From Aphanocapsa lilacina HA4352-LM1 (lineage in GTDB: Bacteria > Cyanobacteriota > Cyanobacteriia > Gloeobacterales > Gloeobacteraceae), in the NCBI GenBank assembly GCA_019359725.1, contig JAHHGR010000010.1, positions 1 to 64,000 on the forward strand: a stretch of 64,000 bases of DNA. Direction: 5' to 3'. The notes below the pieces were generated by a model. It was not told the DNA's origin and searched no databases. It worked only from the letters and a program-made list of their open reading frames with translations. Within the stretch, counting starts at the first letter, position 1. Every line of letters starts with the position of its first letter. Shown piece by piece: positions 1-8,263 of the stretch. A program made the translations under genes and the position numbers.

Positions 1-250
1 CTTGCAATGTTGTATGTGTCAGGAAGTCAGTTATGTGCATTGGCTGGGAAAATTGCTGGGCAGCTGGAGGCGCAGGGTCTGGCCCCTCGAACTGTGTGCA
101 AGCGTTCACTGATTCAACACTTCTGGCCAAAAACATGTCGCTATCGGCGTACATCCCTCCTCCGACCGTATCGCCGTCGCCTTGTTCGTCCATCTGTACC
201 GACTCCTCGAACAGTTCCAGTTCGGGATCGATGGGGTCGTGGTTACTCAT
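1..250 (-). CDS. hypothetical protein, acidic N-terminus, cut by window edge
   Basis: An open reading frame starts at an ATG at 250 and runs through the window edge without a stop (83 codons visible). A GGAG sits a few bases upstream of the ATG at normal spacing. The visible N-terminus is acidic (starts MSNHDPIDPELELFEES) with a glycine run near residue 30 and no signal peptide or membrane segment. It lies 45 bp downstream of another same-strand hypothetical gene (296-634), so the two may be co-transcribed. I do not recognise a family; the C-terminus is missing, so length cannot be judged. Confidence 0.5.
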   Translation of the reverse strand, partial: MSNHDPIDPELELFEESVQMDEQGDGDTVGGGMYADSDMFLARSVESVNACTQFEGPDPAPPAAQQFSQPMHITDFLTHTTLQ

Positions 251-295
251 GGCCGCTCCTGGTTCAATATCGACCTTTGTCGCTAGGGAACAAGA

Positions 296-634
296 TCACG
301 GCCGCATTCGCCACAAAATCCGCACCACGCTTTTGAACCGCCGCACCCAGGCATCGACACGCTGCGACAGGGGCAAGGGGGTCGCCGCTTTATCCTGAAG
401 CAACTGCACTTTTTGTTCGATATCCAGGCTCGCGTAGCTGCCGATCGCCTCGACAAGGGCTTGAACGGTGGCAATGGAAGCATCGGCGCCAACGTGCAGA
501 ACATAAGAGTCCTGGGGATCGGCGTCGGTGCCTTTGCAATGAATTTCGCCGCGAAAACCGCGCCGCGAAGCGTCCCACCACACCCAGGCTTCGTGACAGC
601 GCGGCTCGAAGGCAGCAATTTTGTAGCGGACCAT
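296..634 (-). CDS. hypothetical protein
   Basis: Predicted 112-residue soluble protein starting MVRYKIAAFEP. A longer frame exists upstream, but this ATG is preceded by GGGGAAA at good spacing, so it was chosen. The sequence is rich in Trp, Arg and His early (CHEAWVWWD) and ends in a basic helix-like tail (RRFKSVVRILWRMRP). It has no transmembrane segment. No family is recognised. The downstream same-strand neighbour (1-250) may form an operon with it. Confidence 0.5.
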   Translation of the reverse strand: MVRYKIAAFEPRCHEAWVWWDASRRGFRGEIHCKGTDADPQDSYVLHVGADASIATVQALVEAIGSYASLDIEQKVQLLQDKAATPLPLSQRVDAWVRRFKSVVRILWRMRP

Positions 635-766
635 CGTTTCCCCTGGATGATGGGGCACCGCCTTGGAGGTGGACACCTGGTCCACAAGTAAAGATAAACC
701 AGAATTCGGCGGGTTTCTGATTTTTTCTAGTTAGCGTGGAGATAGTTTCGCTGCGTGTGTAGTCGG

Positions 767-1381
767 ATGAGTGCTGCTGATTGGATCAAGCGGGGGATGA
801 AAAAGGCTCAAGCTGGCAATTATGACGGAGCCATCTCCGACTATACCCAGGCCATTCTACTGCAATCAAACTGCCCCGAGGCGTACTGCGGCCGAGGTAA
901 CGCCTACTACCGTCTCAACAACAAAATCCGGGCCCTCGAGGATTACACCCACGCCATCACCCTCAAGCCGGAGTTCAGCGAAGCGTATTTCAATCGGGGT
1001 ACAGCCCGCTCCCAACTGGGAAACAGCCAGGGGGCGCTCGAAGATTTTACTCGGGTGGTGCACCTGAGCCCGCGCGACGCCAAAGCCCATTTCAACTGGG
1101 GCAACGCCCACTACCGGCTGGGCCACAAGCAAGAAGCGATCGAGGGATACTCCCGAGCCATTCATTTGCAGCCGGATTACGCAGAAGCTTACAGCAACCG
1201 GGGGCTGGCCCACTGCAAGATGCAGGCGGTAGGCACAGGATTGCTCGATCTGCACAAAGCAGCCACCCTGTACAAAATCCAGGGTAATATGAGCCGCCAC
1301 TGGCAAACCCAGCAGACGATTGCGAAATTCCACGCCGACAGCGCCGGCGCCGGCCAGGTGCGCGGAGAAAGTGCGCGCTGA
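767..1381 (+). CDS. TPR-repeat protein
   Basis: About 204 residues, made almost wholly of tetratricopeptide repeats. At least four 34-residue units are visible, with typical G-N-A-Y and A-I/L-E-D-Y-T signatures (for example AYFNRGTARSQLGNSQGALE), so it probably acts as a protein-protein scaffold. There is no signal peptide, so it is likely cytoplasmic. A GTG 12 bp upstream (755) is an alternative start; the ATG at 767 was preferred because it begins at the first helix of the repeat array. The stop codon lies inside a terminator-like hairpin shared with the convergent aconitase gene. Partner and process are unknown. Confidence 0.8.
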   Translation: MSAADWIKRGMKKAQAGNYDGAISDYTQAILLQSNCPEAYCGRGNAYYRLNNKIRALEDYTHAITLKPEFSEAYFNRGTARSQLGNSQGALEDFTRVVHLSPRDAKAHFNWGNAHYRLGHKQEAIEGYSRAIHLQPDYAEAYSNRGLAHCKMQAVGTGLLDLHKAATLYKIQGNMSRHWQTQQTIAKFHADSAGAGQVRGESAR

Positions 1382-1398
1382 AAAAGCGCGCGACTTTT
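1373..1398. terminator. hairpin terminator between convergent TPR and aconitase genes
   Basis: Perfect 7-bp GC stem (GCGCGCT / AGCGCGC) with loop GAAAA, followed by GACTTTT. It overlaps the TPR stop codon and lies 14 bp before the stop of the convergent aconitase gene, so it could serve both directions. Confidence 0.55.
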
Positions 1399-1411
1399 GA
1401 ACCTGGAGCTG

Positions 1412-3349
1412 TTATACCGCCGCCGTCTCGGTCTGTTCGCTTTTGATCTTGTTGAGCAGACCGCCCGCCAGGATCACCTCGCGCTCGCGCTCGGTGAGCT
1501 GGGCGTCGGCCCGGAAGTTCGTGCCCTTGGTGAGGTTGGCGACGGTGAAGTGGCCGGTCGTCAGACCCTCGGCAATCCCTTCGAGGCGCAACTGGTCGCC
1601 TTGATCGACCCCGTCGTGGTCGGCCTCGTCCGCGAAGGTGAGAGGCAGGATGCCGAAATTGATCAAGTTGGCGCGGTGGATGCGGGCGAAGGACTTGACG
1701 ATCACCGCCCGCACGCCCAGGTACATCGGGGCGAGGGCGGCGTGTTCGCGCGAGGAACCCTGGCCGTAGTTGCTCCCGCCCACAACCAGCGAATGGCCGA
1801 CGGCCCGGGCGCGCTCAGGAAAAGTCGGATCGACGCGCATAAAGACGAACTCGGCGATGGCCGGGATATTGGAGCGCAAAGGCAAAACCTTGGCCCCCGC
1901 CGGCATGATGTGGTCGGTGGAAATATTGTCCCCCAGTTTCAATAAAACGGGTGCCTCCAACGCAGCGGCGGGCGGTTCGCCCAGCGGCACCGGCTTGATG
2001 TTGGGACCGCGCAGCACTTCGACGGCTTTGCCGTCGGCGGGCGGGAAGACGAGCATGTTGTCGTTGATCAGAAACTGCCCGGGGGTGGCCATGGCAATCG
2101 GCTCGATGCCCAGCGTGCGCGGGTCGGTGATCTCACCGGTGAGGGCACAGGCGACGCAGACTTCGGGGCTCGCCAGATAGACCAGATCGTCGGCGGTGCC
2201 GGAGCGGCCCTTGAAGTTGCGGTTGAAGCTGCGCACCGAGACACCGCCGGTGGGAGGAGCCTGACCCATGCCGATGCACGGCCCGCAGGCCGATTCGAGA
2301 ATGCGGCAACCGGCGGCAATCAAATCGGCGAAATAGCCGTCGCGGACGATCATCTCGAAGACCTGCTTGGAACCGGGGGTGACCGTCATCGAGACGTTCG
2401 GGTGCACGCGCCTGCCGCGCAGCAACAGCGCGGCGGTGGCCAGATCTTCGTAACTGGAGTTGGTGCACGAGCCGATGCACACCTGCACCACGGGTGTCCC
2501 CGCCACCGCGCGCACGCCCACGACGTTGTCGGGACTGGAGGGACAGGCGGTCAGCGGCTCCAGGGTGTCGAGGTCGATTTCGACCGTTTCGTCGTAGGTG
2601 GCGTCCGGATCGGCGGCGAGGGGCACCCAGTCGGCTTCGCGGCCCTGGGCGGCCAGGAAGCGGCGGGTGACTTCGTCGGACGGGAAGACACTGGTAGTCG
2701 CCCCGAGTTCGGCACCCATGTTGGTGATTGTGAAGCGATGGGAGGCGCTCAGCGAGGCGACCCCCGGACCGGTATATTCGACAATGCGGCCGGTGCCGCC
2801 CTTGACGGTGAGCCGCCGGAGCATCTCCAAGATGACGTCCTTGCCCGAGCACCAGGGCTGCAGGGTGCCGGTCAGTCTCACCCCCAGCACCTTCGGCATC
2901 GGAATAAAGTAAGGCTCGCCCGCCATCGCCACCGCCACGTCGAGCCCGCCCGCGCCGATGGCGAGCATGCCGAGGCCGCCGCAGGTGGGCGTGTGCGAAT
3001 CGGAACCCAGCAGCGTCTGACCGGGCACAGCGAAGCGCTCGCGGTGCACCTGGTGGCAAATGCCGTTGCCCGGGCGCGAGAAGACGATGCCGTACTTCTG
3101 GCCCACCGACTGCAAGTAGCGATGATCGTCGGCGTTCTCGAAGCCCGTCTGCAACATGTTGTGATCGATGTAGGAAACCGACAGCTTCGTGCGCACCCGC
3201 GGCAATCCCATCGCTTCGAATTGTAGATAGGCCATCGTGCCGGTGGCATCCTGGGTCAGTGTCTGGTCGATGCGGATGCCGATTTCGCAGCCGGGCCGCA
3301 ATTCGCCGCTCATCAGGTGGGTTTGCAAGATTTTATTGGTCAAATTCAT
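1412..3349 (-). CDS. acn: aconitate hydratase, AcnA-like single-chain form
   Basis: Interconverts citrate and isocitrate through cis-aconitate, using a [4Fe-4S] cluster, in the (incomplete or modified) TCA cycle. The 645-residue protein has the aconitase catalytic domains first and the swivel domain last. Cluster ligands are visible as CIGSC (Cys291, Cys295) and ACGPC (Cys355, Cys358). The GSDSHTPTCGGLG motif lies near 115 and the substrate loop NYGQGSSREH in the C-terminal swivel domain. The length (about 645) matches the short AcnA-like (mitochondrial/Aquifex-type) group, not the roughly 860-residue AcnB. AcnB is the form I would expect in most cyanobacteria, so this type is a point of interest. 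It is a single gene, convergent with the TPR gene. Confidence 0.92.
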   Translation of the reverse strand: MNLTNKILQTHLMSGELRPGCEIGIRIDQTLTQDATGTMAYLQFEAMGLPRVRTKLSVSYIDHNMLQTGFENADDHRYLQSVGQKYGIVFSRPGNGICHQVHRERFAVPGQTLLGSDSHTPTCGGLGMLAIGAGGLDVAVAMAGEPYFIPMPKVLGVRLTGTLQPWCSGKDVILEMLRRLTVKGGTGRIVEYTGPGVASLSASHRFTITNMGAELGATTSVFPSDEVTRRFLAAQGREADWVPLAADPDATYDETVEIDLDTLEPLTACPSSPDNVVGVRAVAGTPVVQVCIGSCTNSSYEDLATAALLLRGRRVHPNVSMTVTPGSKQVFEMIVRDGYFADLIAAGCRILESACGPCIGMGQAPPTGGVSVRSFNRNFKGRSGTADDLVYLASPEVCVACALTGEITDPRTLGIEPIAMATPGQFLINDNMLVFPPADGKAVEVLRGPNIKPVPLGEPPAAALEAPVLLKLGDNISTDHIMPAGAKVLPLRSNIPAIAEFVFMRVDPTFPERARAVGHSLVVGGSNYGQGSSREHAALAPMYLGVRAVIVKSFARIHRANLINFGILPLTFADEADHDGVDQGDQLRLEGIAEGLTTGHFTVANLTKGTNFRADAQLTEREREVILAGGLLNKIKSEQTETAAV

Positions 3350-3501
3350 CGCGGGTGTCTCGCTACGCTTGCGGGTCTGGGCATCACTTTTTAGTCTAAG
3401 CGAGCCTCCAGATCCGTATCGGAAGCTGCCATTTTCAGAAAGAAACGCCCATGGGTGATAAACTGCGAGACGTTACGTAAATTTACGGATTTTCCCATCC
3501 C

Positions 3502-4245
3502 ATGGAAGCACCCGCCACCACCGGCAATCCCGTCGAGATCGTCCTGGGCATTCCAGGGCCGTGGCCGGATACCGATCAGATCGGCCGGGCGATCATCGGC
3601 AGCAGCGAGCGACTGTTTTTTGCCGGGGCGGTGCTCATCGACACCCAGAGCGATCTGATCGTCGAACTAGAAGTGGTCGAGCACGACCCGGACCTCAGGC
3701 GGGCTTTTGAGCTGTCGGCCAATAGCTGCCACAGCGAGGCGTTGCTGGGAGCCATCGAGGCCCACACTTTCACGCTCTATCTGGTCGGCCCGGGCGGTTC
3801 GGTGGATGCCGCCCAGAAAATGATGGACGTCGCCGGCGAAGTCTGCAAAGCGGGCGGTCTTGCCGTCAAAGTCGAGTCGTCGGGCCTCTCCCACAGCGCC
3901 GAGGGCTGGCGGGAACTGATCGGCAAAAAGGGAGTGCTCGCCCTGTTTGAGGGCTACGTCACCCTGGTGCGCGGCGACGACCTGTTCTACTCCTGCGGCA
4001 TGCACAACTTGGGCGCGCGCGACGCCTCGGTGCCGGGCTCGCTGCCCCCGGACGAAGCGGCGGTGGCCTTGCAGGGATTCGCGCAGTATCTGTTGTTGGA
4101 AGATCCGAAGCTCGAAAGCGGCGGCACCTTCAGCCCCGGTCCGGAGTATCCCACCTACCGGCTGGAGGCCGAACCGTGCACGGTCTTTGCAGAAGGAGAT
4201 TTGCTGTTTAACCCCTTCGGCTGGTGGCGGCTGACACCGGTGTAA
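3502..4245 (+). CDS. DUF4261-like hypothetical protein
   Basis: A 247-residue soluble protein with no signal peptide or membrane segment. The pattern GDDLFYSCGMHNLGARD followed by a conserved P-D-E-A segment and a YPTYRLE/FNPFGWW C-terminus resembles DUF4261 proteins, whose function is unknown. The ATG at 3502 has no clear Shine-Dalgarno; the frame opens shortly after a 150-bp divergent spacer with acn, so the promoter region is probably 3350-3500. The family call is by memory of motif shape and is tentative. Confidence 0.6.
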   Translation: MEAPATTGNPVEIVLGIPGPWPDTDQIGRAIIGSSERLFFAGAVLIDTQSDLIVELEVVEHDPDLRRAFELSANSCHSEALLGAIEAHTFTLYLVGPGGSVDAAQKMMDVAGEVCKAGGLAVKVESSGLSHSAEGWRELIGKKGVLALFEGYVTLVRGDDLFYSCGMHNLGARDASVPGSLPPDEAAVALQGFAQYLLLEDPKLESGGTFSPGPEYPTYRLEAEPCTVFAEGDLLFNPFGWWRLTPV

Positions 4246-4291
4246 ACGGTTGCCTCCAGGTGCGTTGCACTTCGCGAATACTCTACCAGGG

Positions 4292-4648
4292 TCAGATCTG
4301 CGGCAAGCTCTGCCAGCAGAGCACCACCGCTACCGTGGCGGCGTACAGCCCCAACCAGCGCAGGTGCGCTTCTCCCTGCGCCCGCCAACCGACAAAAAGC
4401 AAGTAGCCCGTGAGCGCCATCAAGAACACCGGCGGCAGGACATTGCCCTTGCCCGCGTTGATGAGCACCTCCCAGCAGGCCAGAGCCGCGATCAAAATGC
4501 GCGCGTAGAGCGTGGGCAGGGCAATGCCCGCATCTTGCACCCCCAGGAAAAATGCAGGAAACCGGGACACCAATCCCCGAAAGTTCCAGGCGATCAGCGC
4601 CAACGCTGCCCAGACGGCCGCCTCCGCCAAAATGTCCGCGTTGACCAC
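4292..4648 (-). CDS. small integral membrane protein
   Basis: A 118-residue, very hydrophobic protein with about three to four predicted transmembrane helices (near residues 8-22, 38-60, 70-88 and 96-113). The start is a GTG preceded by a G-run. It is convergent with the DUF4261-like gene. I cannot assign a family. It is probably an inner-membrane protein, since Gloeobacter-type cells lack thylakoids. Confidence 0.55.
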   Translation of the reverse strand: MVNADILAEAAVWAALALIAWNFRGLVSRFPAFFLGVQDAGIALPTLYARILIAALACWEVLINAGKGNVLPPVFLMALTGYLLFVGWRAQGEAHLRWLGLYAATVAVVLCWQSLPQI

Positions 4649-4782
4649 CGCTGAGCCCCCCGGTTGCTTTGCGGGTCATCCTACCACGCTCGAACAGTGT
4701 ATGATTGTCCATATCATAAAACCGGTCGGAGCCCAGCCCCAGATATGGTGTGGTTCAACCCTTTTGATCGGAGTTTTCACGC

Positions 4783-4788
4783 TACAAT
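4783..4788 (+). promoter_or_regulatory. candidate -10 element upstream of dnaG
   Basis: TACAAT followed by AAT, 27 bp before the GTG start of dnaG, in an otherwise GC-rich spacer. No convincing -35 at 16-18 bp was seen, so this is only a candidate. Confidence 0.3.
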
Positions 4789-4814
4789 AATTTCCCTCCA
4801 CCGGCACGATCTCT

Positions 4815-6731
4815 GTGAGCGCCCCGCAGTTACACCCACGCACCATCGACGAGGTCCGCGCTAAGGCGGATCTGGTCGATGTCGTCTCCGAGCGGGTGGT
4901 CCTGCGCAAGGCGGGGCGCGACTTCAAGGGACTGTGCCCTTTTCACGAGGACCGCAGCCCCAGTTTTTATGTCTCGCCGGGCAAACAGATCTATAAGTGC
5001 TTTGCCTGTGGCGCCTCGGGCGACGTGTTCAAGTTCGTCATGGAACTGGACAAGTCCGCCTTTGGCGAGGTGGTGCTGGAGTTGGCACGCCGCTACGGCG
5101 TGCCGGTGCAGACCATGGGGCCCGAGCAAAAAGCCGAGTACACCCGCAAGCTCTCCAAACAGCAGCAACTGGGCGAAATTCTCGAACTGGCGGCCCAGTT
5201 TTATAGTTACGCCCTCTGGGGCGAGCGCGGGGCGGCGGCGCGGCAGTATCTGCTGGAGGCGCGGGCGCTTAGCGAAAAGACGATTCGTCAGTTTCGCCTG
5301 GGCTTCGCCCCCGAGGGCTGGCAGTCGCTCTATACCTACCTGGTCGATCAGAAGCGCTTTCCGGCTTCGCTGGTGGAAGAGGCCGGGCTGATCATTCCCA
5401 GAAGTAGCGGCCAGGGTTATTACGACCGCTTTCGCCACCGGCTCGTCATTCCGATTTGCGACCTCAAGGGCAAGGTGATCGCTTTCGGGGGGCGGGCGAT
5501 GGGCGACGAGCAGCCCAAGTACCTCAATTCGCCCGAGACGGAACTCTTTAACAAGGGCCAGACGCTCTACGCCCTCGATCAGGCGCGCGAGTCGGTGGGT
5601 CGCACCGACGCGGCGATCGTCGTCGAAGGGTACTTCGATGCGATTGCCCTGCACCAGTCGGGGATCAGCCACGTGGTGGCCACCCTCGGCACTTCGCTGA
5701 GGAGCGAGCAGATCAAGCAATTGTTGCGCTACACCGAATCGAAGCGCGTCGTGCTCAATTTCGACGCCGACGCGGCGGGGGTGCAGGCCGCCGAGCGGGC
5801 GATTGGCGAGCTGCGGCCCCTGGTAGTCAAATCCGGAGTGCAGCTGCGGATCGTGGCGCTGCCGGCGGGCAAGGATCCGGACGAATTTTTGCGCTCCCAC
5901 CCGCCCCAGGAATATCTGAAGCTGGCCGCCGGGGCGCCCTTGTGGATCGACTGGCAGATCGAGCGGCTGTTTGCCGGGCGGGATCTGAGCCTTGCGGCCG
6001 ATTTTCAGCAGGTGAGCCAGGGATTGGTGGAACTGCTGTCGGGTCTGCTCAGTTCGATGACCCGGGCGCACTATATTCACCTCATCGCCGGACAGCTTTC
6101 CCAGGGCAACGGCCGGCTCGCTTCCCAACTCGAAGATGAACTGCGGCGGCGCATCCGCACCTATCGCTGGAGCGGTGGGGACGGCAAGTCCAAAAAAAAG
6201 CGCGAACCGTTTCCGCCCGCCTGTTTTCAGGCCGAGGTGCAGCTCATCCAGATCTATTTGCACTTTGCGGAGTACCGCGAGGACATTCACCGCGGCCTCG
6301 ATGAGCACGATCTCGAATTTTCGGTGCTGCACCACCGCCAGCTGTGGCAGAAGATCTTGCAGTTGCGCGAGGAGATTGGCGAGGACGACGACGTGGTGGT
6401 GGCCTTGCGCACGATGTACGCGGGCGATCCTGAACTCAATCAGCGCCTCGGGCAACTGCTCTGGCTCAACGAACACAACCGCATCGCCCTGATGCGGCCG
6501 CGCATGGTGATTCGGGCGGGGCTGGCCACGCTGCAGCTCGACCGCTGCGAGCGGCGCTATAACTACCTCAACCAGCTGTGCGACGAAGCGGAGCGGCGCG
6601 GCGCCTGGGAGGAAGCCGACTACTTCGTCGAGCAGCGCAACGCCGAGTACCACCGCATCAACGACCTCAAGACCCACCTGACGCTCAAGCTTGGCGAAAT
6701 ATCTGAAACCGCTGTCTGGCAGGAGTCCTGA
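4815..6731 (+). CDS. dnaG: DNA primase
   Basis: Makes the RNA primers for chromosome replication and works with the replicative helicase DnaB. The 638-residue chain has the standard order. First is an N-terminal CHC2 zinc finger (Cys41, His44, Cys62, Cys65). Next is the RNA polymerase core with the TOPRIM fold (VVEGYFDA with the catalytic Glu near 270, FDADAAG with Asp317/Asp319). Last is a C-terminal helicase-binding region, starting after a Lys-rich linker near residue 460. The start is GTG at 4815; the first residues (MSAPQLHPRTIDEV) align with the usual DnaG N-terminus. The length is typical for cyanobacteria. A long antisense frame over the whole gene is a GC-skew shadow. Confidence 0.96.
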   Translation: MSAPQLHPRTIDEVRAKADLVDVVSERVVLRKAGRDFKGLCPFHEDRSPSFYVSPGKQIYKCFACGASGDVFKFVMELDKSAFGEVVLELARRYGVPVQTMGPEQKAEYTRKLSKQQQLGEILELAAQFYSYALWGERGAAARQYLLEARALSEKTIRQFRLGFAPEGWQSLYTYLVDQKRFPASLVEEAGLIIPRSSGQGYYDRFRHRLVIPICDLKGKVIAFGGRAMGDEQPKYLNSPETELFNKGQTLYALDQARESVGRTDAAIVVEGYFDAIALHQSGISHVVATLGTSLRSEQIKQLLRYTESKRVVLNFDADAAGVQAAERAIGELRPLVVKSGVQLRIVALPAGKDPDEFLRSHPPQEYLKLAAGAPLWIDWQIERLFAGRDLSLAADFQQVSQGLVELLSGLLSSMTRAHYIHLIAGQLSQGNGRLASQLEDELRRRIRTYRWSGGDGKSKKKREPFPPACFQAEVQLIQIYLHFAEYREDIHRGLDEHDLEFSVLHHRQLWQKILQLREEIGEDDDVVVALRTMYAGDPELNQRLGQLLWLNEHNRIALMRPRMVIRAGLATLQLDRCERRYNYLNQLCDEAERRGAWEEADYFVEQRNAEYHRINDLKTHLTLKLGEISETAVWQES

Positions 6732-7154
6732 GTTGGAGCGATTTAAAGTTGCCCTCACAGTGGCAGGCCGATGAGAAATCTTGATGGTTAACGGTTTTTA
6801 ACATGACACCTGGCAATTGGTTTGGCACGACAGTCTGTGGGGCGAGAGGTGGAACCCCCTTCGCGCTTCCCCTCTCGCGCTCTCCCCCTCCCCGCCTCGC
6901 GGGGCTGCCAGCCCCCCGACACCCCCCGGACTTAGGGGCACGGTTAGAACGAGGCTGTGTGGGTGGGATCGGTTTATTCTTCCAGTGCGTGCACGCTTTG
7001 CGTGTCGACTGCGGCAAGAGGGCTTGCAATGTCGCCGGGCCATCCCAGGTTTATCTGTACAGATTTGGTATCAGACGAGCGATTGCTGTGCCGGCCGTTG
7101 TCCCCCGCCTTGGATCATCATTCATACACTAGCCCCCACGGGAAGATCCCAGTC
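6732..7154. other. 423-bp spacer without a convincing gene
   Basis: Lies between dnaG and the convergent cytochrome gene. Short open frames are present on both strands but have no Shine-Dalgarno and low-complexity Pro/Arg/Ser content. The notable content is the palindromic GC-rich block at 6842-6915, listed separately. No RNA gene was recognised. Confidence 0.5.
6842..6915. repeat. REP-like cluster of GC-rich palindromes
   Basis: Three nested or adjacent dyads lie within 75 bp: GCGAGAGG ... CCTCTCGC (6842-6849 with 6871-6878), CCCCGC-CTC-GCGGGG (6890-6904), and GGGGCT-GCC-AGCCCC (6901-6915), which shares the GGGG of the previous dyad. The pyrimidine-rich strand between them is strongly skewed. 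The block looks like an extragenic palindromic repeat or a structured 3' region. Whether it recurs in the genome cannot be judged from here. Confidence 0.45.
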
Positions 7155-7865
7155 TTAGTCTCCCGTCTCTTTCAATAGCGAGATCACCCAGGCGGCGGCG
7201 ATACTCCCCAGCACAATCACCTCGAGGGCGACGAGCGTGGATGCGGGCAATGGGCCGGGTAGTCCCAAGCGCAGGCCGGACCACCAGGTCCTCACCCGGG
7301 CAGGCCACAGGTCGGGGCTGTCCTCGGCACGGTAGCGCCAGTTCACCATCGACAGCAACAACGGCACTCCGCCCACCTTCGCGTGGATGAGTACGTGGAG
7401 CGCGAGGCAGACAACGACCACCAGCCAGCCGCTCAGGTGCACGTAGTACCAGGCATGGTCGAGTTCTCCTTTGGGCAACCACTTCTCGTCCATCATCTTG
7501 CCGCTAAACAGCGAGAGGGTGAGGGCGAGCAGCGTGGCCGTATTTAACACCTGGCCCAGGCTGTACCACCACGCCGGGCGCCCCACCCGGCCCAGTTTTG
7601 CGAGCGTATCCGGTTGGACCAGTCGCTTCCGGCCCTGGTGGAATGCGTAGAGGGCAAAGGCCGGGAAGATGAGCAGGGCCATCAGTCCAAAGGTGCCATG
7701 AATGCCTTCTATCTCCTCGAACCTGGGCAGCGGTACCCTCCCCCACCGGCCGTCGTAGGTGTCGTAGGTCCAGAAAGCAGTCAGGATTGCTCCCACGACG
7801 AAGAAGCCGGTCGATGCGTGCAGGATGCGCAGGAGCAGCGGCTGATAGGGTTGCGACGGTTTCAT
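7155..7865 (-). CDS. cytochrome b561-like membrane protein
   Basis: A 236-residue membrane protein resembling the prokaryotic cytochrome b561 / Ni-Fe hydrogenase b-type cytochrome superfamily, which moves electrons across or along the inner membrane through two b hemes. About four to five helices are visible. Candidate axial histidines are in LLLRILHASTG (near 16), GIHGTFG (near 55), YYVHLSGW and LHVLIHAKVGG. The 30-40 residue loop after helix 1 (TYDTYDGRWG...) is characteristic of the cyanobacterial group. No hydrogenase or molybdoenzyme partner is nearby, so its electron donor and acceptor are unknown. Confidence 0.75.
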   Translation of the reverse strand: MKPSQPYQPLLLRILHASTGFFVVGAILTAFWTYDTYDGRWGRVPLPRFEEIEGIHGTFGLMALLIFPAFALYAFHQGRKRLVQPDTLAKLGRVGRPAWWYSLGQVLNTATLLALTLSLFSGKMMDEKWLPKGELDHAWYYVHLSGWLVVVVCLALHVLIHAKVGGVPLLLSMVNWRYRAEDSPDLWPARVRTWWSGLRLGLPGPLPASTLVALEVIVLGSIAAAWVISLLKETGD

Positions 7866-8263
7866 AAGTATCGAGGCAAGTAATCTGAATAACTGGAGGC
7901 TTTTTACTCGTTACAGTCTATCCGCAAGGGATGAACGCACCCAGTGCACATTGCACAAGCTAGTCCGCGCTTGATGCAATGGAGCGTTGCTCGCAAAATC
8001 GATGACCACCAGATGGCCGAAGCGCTGAACGGTTTGCCAAAGTCAAGCAGTTCGGGATCCTGTGACGGCAAGAGTGCGCAGAATCTGCAGGTCGGAAGCT
8101 CCTGGCAGGCGTATGGCTCCGCCGTGCCGGCTTCTTGATTTTCAACCGTCCTTGTTTCGAACGTTACGCTGATCTAGATTGGCGAGTCAAGCCGCTGCGG
8201 CACTTCAGCGGCTTTTGCGGCAAGTGCATCTGCCGGGGTAGCTGGGCGCTCTGGAGGAGGATA
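7866..8263. other. 398-bp leader/spacer upstream of leuS
   Basis: Divergent spacer between the cytochrome gene and leuS. A 64-codon frame at 7944-8138 has no good Shine-Dalgarno and is not rich in leucine, so I do not call it as a leader peptide. The distinctive element is the hairpin at 8189-8216, listed separately. The promoter of leuS probably lies in the first 300 bp, but I could not place it. Confidence 0.4.
8189..8216 (+). promoter_or_regulatory. terminator-like hairpin in the leuS 5' leader
   Basis: Perfect 9-bp stem (AAGCCGCTG / CAGCGGCTT) with an 8-nt loop, ending in a short T run, 48 bp upstream of the leuS start. It has the shape of an attenuator or an upstream transcript's terminator. 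No alternative antiterminator pairing was worked out. Confidence 0.4.

Noticed and set aside
4830-6758. A 642-codon open frame antisense to dnaG
   Set aside because: It mirrors the GC-biased codon pattern of dnaG and has no recognisable domains; the + strand has all primase motifs.
7944-8138. Leader peptide upstream of leuS
   Set aside because: The 64-codon frame is not enriched in leucine and lacks a ribosome-binding site.
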